Shown here: positions 1 to 6,900 of the stretch, piece after piece
How positions within the stretch are numbered: position 1 is the stretch's first letter
Layout of the letters: each line of letters opens with the position of its first letter
DNA from: Lachnoclostridium sp. UBA739
GTDB lineage: Bacteria > Bacillota_A > Clostridia > Lachnospirales > Lachnospiraceae
Direction of reading: 5' to 3'
Length of the DNA: 11,608 bases
NCBI GenBank assembly: GCA_002297865.1
Contig: DBKX01000290.1
Location: forward strand, 764-12,371
Position numbers and translations under genes: made by a program
Notes under the pieces: model-generated
Databases searched by the model: none
Seen by the model: the letters and a program-made list of their open reading frames with translations, nothing else
What the model was told of the DNA's origin: nothing

Positions 1-279
1 ATGAATCTTACCAAATGCATATTGAAAATCAATGTTATTATAGCCGGCACAACGCATAACAACCAAGGTAATTCCATAGTTATATAAAACCTCTAGAGTA
101 TCTTTATCCAATTCATCATTTACAAATGCACACACACAGTCGCATCCCTTTGATAAAACGGCTGTACTTTTGTTTAACTTTGCTTCGTGATATTCAATCT
201 CGCACTCATACTTTTCCTTCAACTGTTCAAAATAAATTTTGTCATAAGATTTTGTATCGTAAAAACTGATTTTATTCAT
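1..279 (-). CDS. D-lactate dehydrogenase / D-2-hydroxyacid dehydrogenase, N-terminal part (gene continues past the window edge)
   Basis: The first 93 residues of an NAD-dependent D-2-hydroxyacid dehydrogenase; the rest lies beyond base 1. The reading frame starts at ATG 279 with a good Shine-Dalgarno (AAGGAAG) about eight bases upstream. What is visible is the first part of the substrate-binding domain: it opens MNKISFYDTKSYDK and reaches the motif RCAGYNNID at residues 76-84, followed by YAFGKIH, which is typical of the D-lactate dehydrogenase branch. In this family the enzyme reduces pyruvate to D-lactate in the cytosol and reoxidises NADH during fermentation. The nucleotide-binding domain and the catalytic Arg/Glu/His are not in the window, so D-lactate specificity is inferred from the N-terminal motif only. 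Another 2-hydroxyacid dehydrogenase is possible. No convincing promoter was found in the 69 bases upstream. Confidence 0.85.
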   Translation of the reverse strand, partial: MNKISFYDTKSYDKIYFEQLKEKYECEIEYHEAKLNKSTAVLSKGCDCVCAFVNDELDKDTLEVLYNYGITLVVMRCAGYNNIDFQYAFGKIH

Positions 280-294
280 TCCACTCTTCCTTTT

Positions 295-310
295 CTAGTT
301 TTAATACTAG
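295..310. repeat. Short inverted repeat in the leader of the lactate dehydrogenase gene
   Basis: CTAGT and ACTAG flank a six-base AT spacer (CTAGTTTTAATACTAG on the plus strand), 16 bases upstream of the dehydrogenase start codon and next to its ribosome-binding site. It could be an operator or a weak leader hairpin. It does not match the Rex consensus (TTGTGAA-type arms) that often controls clostridial lactate dehydrogenase genes. The match is short and could be chance. Confidence 0.25.
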
Positions 311-348
311 GGTTAGCAAAAAAGGAAAAACTATTCATAACATTAGGG

Positions 349-1251
349 TTATCGAACTTCGAACGTCCTCGTTTCCGAGTCGTATAGATAAATATGATTG
401 GACAGCACTTCATCCAATGGGACATGTTTTTGATTCACTTCTTGTACTAATTTCGTTAACAGTATTTCATCTATGTCATCTGCAAAAGGCATTAAGATTG
501 ATTCATGAATGCTGCTAGGTAATACATAAAGCTTTCCTCCCAGTTTTTCAGCAAACTGCTGGAATTCTTCTTGATACAACATAACAGCAGCACCATTGAT
601 TCCCTGTTCATTGGTTATGACATACATCATAACCTCATTTTCCGGCTCATTGCTTATATTGTCCATTGTATCCGCACCTGCCAGCATTTTAACAACATCT
701 TCTAATGTACTAAATACAAGTGGAAAATGAATTGGCGTATTTTCTGTTGCACACTGTAACAGATACTTAATATCAATATTCCAGTGATCCATAATATTAT
801 TGGTTACCGGAAGCATGGAAACCGATTCATCTTGTAATTTTATGATACAATGAAACGTAATAGCCAGGTCCAAAAAACGAATGTAGGGAATACAAGAAAG
901 CTTTTCTCTATTATCATCATAATTCACAAGCCTGTAGATAACCGAATCCTTCTGATTCTCCCACTCAAGATTAAAATCAAATTCATCCGAATTAAAATTA
1001 TCTAACGCTTCCTGATACGTATTCCATATGTTCTGTAATACTAAATTCAGATTATCCTCTTCTATGTACTGCTCATAAAACCCATTCAGATAAATATTCG
1101 GGGTCACTTTTTGACCTTTTTTCTTCATCAAGATACCATTCATCTGGACATGGTTGTTCTTCACCACCTCATTGACACTGACGGTGTACTCGTTGCCAAG
1201 GTACTCTGTAAAATACTTTACAACTGCTTGCACAAATTCATTATAATTCAT
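349..1251 (-). CDS. DUF5688 family protein
   Basis: A 300-residue protein with no signal peptide or membrane segment, so probably cytoplasmic. The N-terminal third resembles DUF5688 proteins, which are common in Lachnospiraceae: a conserved start (MNYNEFVQAVVKYF), then a strand pattern ending in an ITP/VTP-x-IYLN-like motif (VTPNIYLNGFYEQY, about residues 49-62) and an acidic helix. The middle contains LVNYDDNREKLSCIPYIRFLDLAITF, and the C-terminal half (about 145-290) is a mixed alpha/beta region rich in acidic residues. No function is known for the family and no catalytic motif is visible. The start at ATG 1251 has AGAAAGGAAA about nine bases upstream. The gene is flanked by intergenic gaps of 187 and 69 bases, so it is probably a single-gene unit. 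No terminator is obvious after it. Confidence 0.75.
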   Translation of the reverse strand: MNYNEFVQAVVKYFTEYLGNEYTVSVNEVVKNNHVQMNGILMKKKGQKVTPNIYLNGFYEQYIEEDNLNLVLQNIWNTYQEALDNFNSDEFDFNLEWENQKDSVIYRLVNYDDNREKLSCIPYIRFLDLAITFHCIIKLQDESVSMLPVTNNIMDHWNIDIKYLLQCATENTPIHFPLVFSTLEDVVKMLAGADTMDNISNEPENEVMMYVITNEQGINGAAVMLYQEEFQQFAEKLGGKLYVLPSSIHESILMPFADDIDEILLTKLVQEVNQKHVPLDEVLSNHIYLYDSETRTFEVR

Positions 1252-1331
1252 TCACATTTCCTTTCTGTATTTACAAGCATTCCATAGCTATGTATCATTA
1301 CAGTCTTCTTTGTTTGGTTCTTGTGATATCG

Positions 1332-1348
1332 TTGATCAGATTTGATCA
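1332..1348. repeat. Tandem TTGATCA sites one helical turn apart
   Basis: Two copies of TTGATCA begin at 1332 and 1342, exactly ten bases apart, and each contains the palindrome TGATCA. They lie about 80 bases upstream of the DUF5688 start, in an otherwise featureless 187-base gap (1252-1438). The spacing and symmetry suit a regulator binding the same face of the DNA, but no clear -35/-10 pair could be assigned beside them. Function is inferred. Confidence 0.3.
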
Positions 1349-1438
1349 TGAAATGATAAAAGAAATATTAAGACTTGCATTTAGAAAATTACTCTTGTAA
1401 ATACCGTTCATTAGATTATTTTTTATTCTATAACTTTA

Positions 1439-2128
1439 TCAAATATTAGCATTCTTTTCAAGTCCTTTTTGGTAAATGTAAAAACTAATACAAATCTGAC
1501 TTGGAATATAGAACAACCAGATAAGCCATTGAAACAGGTGAGCAAAAGGTACGGTAAGTCCTGCCAGTTCCCCATTGGATAAACCAACGCAAATATCACA
1601 GCAGATAAATAGAATCAGTCCCAATGAAAACAAAGGATGGGCTTTATAATGAAAGCATGCTTCCATTATATTTCCCATAAAAAATACTGCATAAATAGGA
1701 ACTATAATAAAAAGCAGAGAAAACTGCTTTATCATACACATACTTACTATATTTCCAATAAAGGCGACGCTGACTCGTAATATCACATGCTTCTTAAGAC
1801 GAACCCATTCAAAGTCAGCCGCCATAAAGATAAAGTAGCAAATCTGTGTAAGAAGAAAGGCAGTAACCCCTGCTTCATAATACTGATTCTTAAGAATCAA
1901 AAAATAGTCTCCTATGCAAGTAAAGCCTAAACCAAGTACAAGAATTCCTGTACATTTCTTCTTCTGAGTCTGCACAAGGAAATGATAAAAAGCGTGTAAA
2001 AAGCATAATACAATACAGCTATAATGAACTTCATCAACATAAACTGTCAATCCAAACTGACTCATTCCAAACAATAATAACTCCATTAATAAAAACACGA
2101 CTGCTATTACTTTGTTGAATCCATTCAT
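1439..2128 (-). CDS. YhhN/TMEM86-like integral membrane protein (lysoplasmalogenase family)
   Basis: A 229-residue, very hydrophobic protein with about seven or eight membrane segments. Two family signatures are visible: GLGFTCIGDYFLIL (about 66-79, with the conserved Asp at 74) followed by G-x-x-x-F-x-x-x-Q-x-x-Y (87-98), and LFICCDICVGLSN (173-185, Asp 178). These are the two Asp-bearing motifs of YhhN/TMEM86 proteins, whose characterised animal members hydrolyse the vinyl-ether bond of lysoplasmalogen. Anaerobic clostridia make plasmalogens, so that role is plausible, but it is inferred. The usual His of the second half-motif is Gln here, and the Ser before the second Asp is Cys. The start at ATG 2128 has AAGGAGC about 11 bases upstream. 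It lies 15 bases after the GGDEF-EAL gene, so the two are probably co-transcribed. Only a weak AT-rich inverted repeat (about 1411-1431) follows. Confidence 0.75.
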   Translation of the reverse strand: MNGFNKVIAVVFLLMELLLFGMSQFGLTVYVDEVHYSCIVLCFLHAFYHFLVQTQKKKCTGILVLGLGFTCIGDYFLILKNQYYEAGVTAFLLTQICYFIFMAADFEWVRLKKHVILRVSVAFIGNIVSMCMIKQFSLLFIIVPIYAVFFMGNIMEACFHYKAHPLFSLGLILFICCDICVGLSNGELAGLTVPFAHLFQWLIWLFYIPSQICISFYIYQKGLEKNANI

Positions 2129-2143
2129 ATATTGCTTAGCTCC

Positions 2144-3727
2144 TTATTCACAATTTACATTTCTCTTTTTGAATTCTTTCAATAATTTGCCTGCTTCCAC
2201 CTCTGGAATCGGTTTGCTATATAGATATCCTTGCGCCTGATTACAATTGGCCTTTTTCAAAAATACTGCCTGTTCCGAACTTTCAACTCCTTCCGCAATG
2301 ACTACTAAATCCAAAGTCTGTGCAAGGGTGATGATAGTTGATACAATCTGCTGATCACTAGTATCTTCAATTACTCTGTCTAAGAAACTCTTGTCAATCT
2401 TAAGGTTATTAACTGGCAAGTGTTTTAGATAATTCATAGAAGAGTAACCTGTTCCAAAATCATCTAAAGAGAATTTTACTCCTATCTCTTTTAATTTCTG
2501 TATAATCTCAATAGTATATTCAATATTCTCAATGGCAATAGACTCTGTAATTTCCAAATCTAATTTGCCTGGATCAATCTTGGTTTCTTCTATTGCTTCA
2601 TTGACCATAGCAACAATATCCGCATCTTTAAACTGTCTTGCCGACAGATTCACTGCAATACTAATATCGTTATATCCTTCCTCTTCCCAACGTTTCAGCT
2701 GTTTACACGCCTCAAATAAAACCCATCTTCCGATTGGTACTATCAAGCCAGTTTCTTCTGCAACCTGAACAAAGCCACCTGGTGCAATCAATCCTTTCTC
2801 TTTATGAATCCAGCGTACCAGTGCTTCAAAACCAACAATTTTATCGCATTTTAAATCAATTTGAGCCTGATAAAATACTGCGAATTCTTCATTATGCAAT
2901 GCATTACGAAGTTCTGACTGCAGCTCTATCTTAGCCATTAAGGACTCATTAATATTTTCGTCATAATAACAATACGTATTCTTTCCCATAGCTTTTGCAG
3001 AATACATAGCGGCATCTACATTTTTAACAAGCATCTGCGTTGTTTTTCCATCTTTGGGTGCAAATGCAACTCCAATACTTGTTGTTACAAAAAATTCTCT
3101 CATGGATAATACAAATGGATAGGTAAATACTTTTTGAATTTTACGTATTTTTTCCTCATAGAGTTCTGTACTTTGGATGTTTTGTGTCAAAACCATAAAT
3201 TCATCTCCACCAAAGCGAGCAAAATAATCATTTTGGTCCAACACCTGTTTCATTCTGTCTGTCACATCAATTAACAATTCATCACCGTATGAATGTCCAA
3301 GCACATCATTGATATTCTTAAAATTATCTAAGTCAATATACATAACGGCAATTACTTCTTCTTTTTGAATATTTGCCATTATCTGATCTAGTTTTTCAGT
3401 AAAAGAAATGCGATTCGGTAAATCTGTCAGATAATCTATATATGCTAACTTCTTATTCCGTTCCTCACTGCGTTTTAATTCATCATACTTTTGAGCCAAC
3501 TCTTCCTGTGTCGACTTGACTTGTTTGTATGCCTCCTCTAATTCTATGTAGTTTTCTTCAAGCTGCTTTTTTGCTTCCCTTGCTTCACGTTCTGCCACAT
3601 ACCGTTTTCGCACATTTATGAGCAGAACTATCATGGTTGCAATGAGCACCATTAGAATAAGAATTAGGACTTTATCATTCACATTATCTATAACAGTATT
3701 GAAAGAAAGGAATCCCTTTTTATCCAT
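2144..3727 (-). CDS. Membrane-anchored GGDEF-EAL protein (diguanylate cyclase / cyclic-di-GMP phosphodiesterase)
   Basis: 527 residues from ATG 3727. That start is chosen because GGAGG lies 11 bases upstream and the predicted transcript begins near 3777, so an ATG 51 bases earlier (3778) would fall at the very 5' end of the message. Layout: a short N-terminus, one membrane helix (about 20-37), a Glu/Lys-rich coiled coil (about 43-93), a GGDEF domain (about 96-253) and an EAL domain (about 272-513). The GGDEF signature FGGDEF is intact (173-177), as are DxxTDLPNR and DLDNFKNIND. The allosteric I-site RxxD before it reads DxxD, so product inhibition is probably lost. EAL residues are all present: EALVRW, the Asn of NLSA, LEITES, DDFGTGYSS, KIDKSF, EGVE and QGYLYSKP. 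Both activities are therefore possible; phosphodiesterase is the safer prediction. There is no periplasmic sensor domain, so any input probably comes through the coiled coil or partners. Confidence 0.92.
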   Translation of the reverse strand: MDKKGFLSFNTVIDNVNDKVLILILMVLIATMIVLLINVRKRYVAEREAREAKKQLEENYIELEEAYKQVKSTQEELAQKYDELKRSEERNKKLAYIDYLTDLPNRISFTEKLDQIMANIQKEEVIAVMYIDLDNFKNINDVLGHSYGDELLIDVTDRMKQVLDQNDYFARFGGDEFMVLTQNIQSTELYEEKIRKIQKVFTYPFVLSMREFFVTTSIGVAFAPKDGKTTQMLVKNVDAAMYSAKAMGKNTYCYYDENINESLMAKIELQSELRNALHNEEFAVFYQAQIDLKCDKIVGFEALVRWIHKEKGLIAPGGFVQVAEETGLIVPIGRWVLFEACKQLKRWEEEGYNDISIAVNLSARQFKDADIVAMVNEAIEETKIDPGKLDLEITESIAIENIEYTIEIIQKLKEIGVKFSLDDFGTGYSSMNYLKHLPVNNLKIDKSFLDRVIEDTSDQQIVSTIITLAQTLDLVVIAEGVESSEQAVFLKKANCNQAQGYLYSKPIPEVEAGKLLKEFKKRNVNCE

Positions 3728-3783
3728 ACTTTTATTTACCTCCAACGATTTAGTAGATAATATAATTACCATTATCATACACT

Positions 3784-3812
3784 ATTTTAACATAAATTAT
3801 GATTTACATCAA
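3784..3812 (-). promoter_or_regulatory. Sigma-A-type promoter of the GGDEF-EAL operon
   Basis: Read on the minus strand, TTGATG (3812-3807) and TAAAAT (3789-3784) are separated by exactly 17 bases; each differs from consensus at few positions. Transcription would start near 3777, giving a leader of about 50 bases to ATG 3727. This supports the shorter protein start. Confidence 0.65.
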
Positions 3813-3841
3813 GGAAATAGGAATATAAAACTTGGTATGGG

Positions 3842-3880
3842 AAAAAAGGGAACATTCATTGATATGCAACGAAAGTTCCC
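3842..3880 (-). terminator. Intrinsic terminator after nfnB
   Basis: Minus-strand stem GGGAAC...GTTCCC (3880-3848), extended after one mismatch by seven more pairs (including one G-T) around a five-base loop, and followed by TTTTTT (3847-3842). It lies 25 bases after the nfnB stop and closes the nfnAB unit ahead of the GGDEF-EAL promoter. Confidence 0.8.
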
Positions 3881-3904
3881 TAATACTTACTTTATGTTAT
3901 GTTT

Positions 3905-5296
3905 CTATTTATTCTGTAAAAATTCATCAATCCCCTTAGCTGCTGCCTTACCAGCACCCATAGCTAAAATTACTGTTGCAGCACCTGTTACAGCATCTCC
4001 ACCAGCGTAAACGCCTTCTTTTGTAGTCTTGCCGTTTACTTCATCTGCTGTGATACATTTCCATTTATTTGTTTCCAAACCATCTGTTGTGGAAGAAATT
4101 AATGGATTAGGGCTTGTACCAAGTGACATGATTACGGTATCAACGTCAATTGTATATTCAGAACCTGCAACTTCAACTGGTCTTCTTCTGCCTGATGCAT
4201 CTGGTTCGCCTAATTCCATTTTTACAACTTCAATTCCTTTTACCCATCCATTCTCATCTACTAAGATTTGTTTTGGATTGGTAAGTAAATCAAAGATAAT
4301 ACCTTCTTCTTTTGCATGATGTACTTCTTCAACTCTGGCAGGAAGTTCTGCTTCACTTCTTCTGTACACGATATGTACTTCTGCACCAAGTCTTAATGCA
4401 GTACGTGCAGCATCCATAGCTACGTTACCGCCACCAACAACAGCTACTTTCTTGCCGCCAACAATTGGTGTAGCATAATCATCTTTGAATGCTTTCATTA
4501 AGTTGGATCTTGTTAAATATTCATTGGCTGAGAATACGCCGTTTGCGTTCTCTCCTGGGATACCCATGAATTTTGGAAGTCCTGCACCAGAACCGATGAA
4601 TACAGCGTCAAATCCTTCTTCTGTTAATAATTCATCAATTGTAGTAGCTTTACCAATTACCACGTTGGTTTCAATCTTAACTCCAAGAGCTTTTACATTT
4701 TCTACTTCAGAAGCAACGACTGTCTGCTTTGGAAGTCTGAATTCTGGAATACCATAAGAAAGCACACCGCCTGGCTCATGTAATGCTTCGAAAATGGTTA
4801 CATCATAACCTGCTTTTGCAAGGTCTCCAGCACATGTTAAACCTGCAGGACCAGAACCGATAACGGCAACTTTCTTACCATTCATGGATTCTGCTGCCTT
4901 TGGTTTGATTCCATTTTCTCTAGCCCAGTCTGCTACAAATCTTTCAAGTTTACCGATAGATACAGCATCACCTTTGATACCACGGATACATTTGCTCTCA
5001 CATTGGCTTTCCTGTGGACAAACACGTCCACATACAGCTGGTAATGCAGAATATTCACTGATTACGTGATAGGCTTCTTCCATATTTCCTTCTTTTACTT
5101 TTCCAATAAAGCTAGGAATATCGATGGATACTGGACATCCTGTAACACATTTTGCATTTTTACAGCCTAAGCATCTTTGTGCTTCATTAACTGCTTCTTC
5201 TTCATTATATCCTAAACAAACTTCTTTAAAGTTTTTTGCACGTTCTTGTGGGTCCTGTTCCCTGACAGGCACTCTCTTTAATGCATCTACTGCCAT
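3905..5296 (-). CDS. nfnB: NfnB / NfnL-type large subunit of electron-bifurcating NADH-dependent ferredoxin:NADP+ oxidoreductase (GltA/GltD-like)
   Basis: 463 residues, usual family length. The N-terminal domain carries eight Cys for two [4Fe-4S] clusters: C42, C45, C50, C54 (CLGCKNAKCVTGCP) and C89, C93, C99, C103. In characterised Nfn one cluster uses a Glu ligand; E96 in CPQESQC is a candidate here. An FAD-binding GSGPAGL follows at 147-153, an NADP(H)-binding GGGNVAMDAA at 288-297 with YRR at 311-313 for the 2'-phosphate, and a second flavin motif GVYAGGD at 428-434. Such proteins are often annotated as glutamate synthase small subunit, but no large subunit is nearby, and the gene directly follows the NfnA-type subunit with a 21-base gap, which favours Nfn. 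The complex couples NADH and reduced ferredoxin to reduction of two NADP+. It is cytosolic. AGAAAGGAT lies upstream of ATG 5296, and the start MAVDALKRVPVREQ is typical of the family. Confidence 0.88.
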   Translation of the reverse strand: MAVDALKRVPVREQDPQERAKNFKEVCLGYNEEEAVNEAQRCLGCKNAKCVTGCPVSIDIPSFIGKVKEGNMEEAYHVISEYSALPAVCGRVCPQESQCESKCIRGIKGDAVSIGKLERFVADWARENGIKPKAAESMNGKKVAVIGSGPAGLTCAGDLAKAGYDVTIFEALHEPGGVLSYGIPEFRLPKQTVVASEVENVKALGVKIETNVVIGKATTIDELLTEEGFDAVFIGSGAGLPKFMGIPGENANGVFSANEYLTRSNLMKAFKDDYATPIVGGKKVAVVGGGNVAMDAARTALRLGAEVHIVYRRSEAELPARVEEVHHAKEEGIIFDLLTNPKQILVDENGWVKGIEVVKMELGEPDASGRRRPVEVAGSEYTIDVDTVIMSLGTSPNPLISSTTDGLETNKWKCITADEVNGKTTKEGVYAGGDAVTGAATVILAMGAGKAAAKGIDEFLQNK

Positions 5297-5317
5297 AATA
5301 TAACCCTATCCTTTCTA

Positions 5318-6205
5318 CTATTTATCACTGCAGCCACAGCCGCCGTTTTTATGTGTTGCTCCTTCTTGTACTTGTAAAAGAGCACGTCCTTCTTCTGTCT
5401 TGTACATCTGCTGTCTCTTCATAGCTTCGTCGAAATTCACTAAATGTCCATCAAACTCTGGTCCATCAACGCAAGCGAATTTTACTTCCCCGCCAACTGT
5501 TAAACGACAAGCTCCACACATTCCTGTACCATCAACCATGATAGGATTCATACTTACAATAGTAGGAATATTTAATTCTTTCGTTAATAAACAGACAAAT
5601 TTCATCATAATAACAGGTCCGATAGCTACAACTAAGTCGTACTTTTTGCCTTGGTTACTCACAAGATCTTTAATCTGATCATTTACATTTCCTTTAAATC
5701 CATATGTACCATCATCTGTACAAACATATACATTTTTGGCCCACTGTTCCATTTCTTTATCTAAAATGATTAATTCTTTGCTTCTTGCACCGATGATACA
5801 ATCCACATCATAACCATTCTGTTTCATCCATTTTACTTGTGGATAAACAGGAGCTGTTCCAACTCCACCAGCTACAAATAAAATATTCTTTTTCTTTAAT
5901 TCTTCTGGGTCTTCGTTGATCAACTCTGATCTACATCCAAGTGGTCCTACGAAATCACGGAAGGAATCGCCTTCTTCATAAGTTGCCATAATTTTTGTCG
6001 AAGCTCCTACTGCCTGGAATACAATCGTGACAGTCTCTTTCTCTCTATCATAATCACAAATTGTCAAAGGAATTCTTTCTCCCTTTTCATCCATTTTTAC
6101 GATTACAAATTGTCCTGGATAACAGGATTTCGCAACTCTTGGTGCTAAAATGTCCATTAAATAGATATTATTAGCTAAGTACTGCTTTTTCACTATTTTA
6201 AACAT
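5318..6205 (-). CDS. nfnA: NfnA / NfnS-type small subunit, FAD- and [2Fe-2S]-containing NADH-binding protein
   Basis: 295 residues of the ferredoxin-reductase-like family that includes dihydroorotate dehydrogenase electron-transfer subunits. Visible in order: the flavin motif RIPLTI (44-49), the nucleotide-binding GGVGTAPVYPQ (113-123), and the iron-sulfur motif DGTGMCGACRLTVGGEVKFAC with Cys 230, 233 and 245. Asp 225, five residues before the first Cys, fits the acidic fourth ligand reported for Nfn [2Fe-2S] clusters. In the complex this subunit binds NADH and passes electrons towards NfnB. The start ATG 6205 has GGAGGG six bases upstream. The C-terminus ends GGCGCSDK, adding two Cys whose role is unknown. 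It is the first gene of a two-gene operon with nfnB. A general sulfide dehydrogenase or pyrimidine-pathway subunit is the alternative, but the neighbour argues for Nfn. Confidence 0.88.
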   Translation of the reverse strand: MFKIVKKQYLANNIYLMDILAPRVAKSCYPGQFVIVKMDEKGERIPLTICDYDREKETVTIVFQAVGASTKIMATYEEGDSFRDFVGPLGCRSELINEDPEELKKKNILFVAGGVGTAPVYPQVKWMKQNGYDVDCIIGARSKELIILDKEMEQWAKNVYVCTDDGTYGFKGNVNDQIKDLVSNQGKKYDLVVAIGPVIMMKFVCLLTKELNIPTIVSMNPIMVDGTGMCGACRLTVGGEVKFACVDGPEFDGHLVNFDEAMKRQQMYKTEEGRALLQVQEGATHKNGGCGCSDK

Positions 6206-6228
6206 GATTTACCCTCCATTAGTATTGT

Positions 6229-6258
6229 ATTATATACATTATAAGTGAAATTGGTTAA
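6229..6258 (-). promoter_or_regulatory. Promoter of the nfnAB operon
   Basis: On the minus strand, TTAACC (6258-6253) is followed after 18 bases by a perfect TATAAT (6234-6229). A second perfect TATAAT lies at 6243-6238 but lacks a good -35 partner. Transcription would start near 6222, leaving a short leader to the GGAGGG site at 6217-6212. The choice between the two -10 boxes is not settled by the sequence. Confidence 0.55.
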
Positions 6259-6272
6259 AAAATCTACCCTCT

Positions 6273-6758
6273 TTAGAAATTATACGAATCTACCGTCGAT
6301 AAATGCCCATTGGTGTATCTTCTATCGAGACTTACATCCTCACCAAACCAGTCTGGAGGGCAGAATTGATTGGCTGTTTCCTCATTTCTAAACTCAACTT
6401 CTACTAATAAAAGTCCTTCTAGCTGTTCTTTGAAAATGTCTAATTCTGCTGTGTAACCACCATCTAAAGGAACTAAGTAGCGGTTCTTTACTATCATATG
6501 ATTATCTGCTTTTTCTTTTAAATGCAAAAAGGATGCTTCGTTTAAAGGCACTTCCACTTCATTCTCTACTTTTGCGGTACGATTTTCGTCCTGTTCAATT
6601 CCAAACTTTGATTTATATGTTAAAATATAATTTTCATTGCTCTTACGAATTCGAACGGTAGGATTATTACACAGATATCCCTGTTCAATTACTTTACACT
6701 CGTATTGTTCTAATTTATCTGGTAATTCTTTTACTAGAAACTTTCTTTCTATCTCCAT
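6273..6758 (-). CDS. CYTH domain protein, probable inorganic triphosphatase
   Basis: 161 residues, the normal size of a stand-alone bacterial CYTH protein. The defining ExExK motif is at the extreme N-terminus (E2, E4, K6 in MEIERKFLV). Other tunnel residues are visible: R36 and R38 (TVRIRKS), K49 (LTYKS), the acidic strand ENEVEV (66-70), R93 (KNRYLV), AELDIF (104-109), VEVEF (119-123) and the C-terminal DRRYTNGHL (145-153). Family members bind triphosphates with divalent metals in a beta-barrel tunnel. Those with this short form are usually tripolyphosphatases, while some act as class IV adenylate cyclases or thiamine-triphosphatases, so the substrate is inferred. ATG 6758 has AAAGGTGA about seven bases upstream. 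It has its own promoter (6848-6819). No terminator is seen before the nfn promoter, so some read-through into nfnAB is possible. Confidence 0.88.
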   Translation of the reverse strand: MEIERKFLVKELPDKLEQYECKVIEQGYLCNNPTVRIRKSNENYILTYKSKFGIEQDENRTAKVENEVEVPLNEASFLHLKEKADNHMIVKNRYLVPLDGGYTAELDIFKEQLEGLLLVEVEFRNEETANQFCPPDWFGEDVSLDRRYTNGHLSTVDSYNF

Positions 6759-6818
6759 TACACTTCACCTTTCTTTTATGCATGTTTGTAATCTCTATTT
6801 TGCTCTGAATTATCATTA

Positions 6819-6848
6819 ATCATACTATACATTTGCATATTTATGCAA
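6819..6848 (-). promoter_or_regulatory. Promoter of the CYTH gene with a palindrome over the -35 box
   Basis: On the minus strand, TTGCAT (6848-6843) and TATGAT (6824-6819) are 18 bases apart. The -35 box is part of TTGCATAAATATGCAA (6848-6833), a perfect seven-base inverted repeat with a two-base centre, suggesting an operator. Transcription would start near 6812, giving a leader of about 53 bases. Confidence 0.5.
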
Positions 6849-6850
6849 GT

Positions 6851-6894
6851 AAAAAGGGGGATGTCGCCCTAAGTTTTTGTGCGACACCCCTTTT
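6851..6894. terminator. Strong terminator after the VanZ-like gene, possibly bidirectional
   Basis: GGGGTGTCGC and GCGACATCCCC (minus strand) form a GC-rich stem with one bulged or wobble base, flanked by A-tract and T-tract: TTTTT follows on the minus strand (6855-6851) and TTTT on the plus strand (6891-6894). It starts six bases after the stop of the VanZ-like gene and insulates it from the CYTH promoter. Confidence 0.85.
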
Positions 6895-6900
6895 GAAAAA

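Noticed and set aside
280..348. Rex-type operator or sigma-A promoter upstream of the lactate dehydrogenase
   Set aside because: No TTGTGAA/TTAACAA-like arms and no -35/-10 pair of usable quality were found.
3728..3778. Longer start for the GGDEF-EAL protein at ATG 3778
   Set aside because: It lies at the predicted transcription start and has no ribosome-binding site; ATG 3727 has GGAGG upstream.
3618..4757. Plus-strand open frames opposite nfnB and the GGDEF-EAL gene
   Set aside because: They overlap conserved coding sequence on the other strand, lack ribosome-binding sites and resemble no family.
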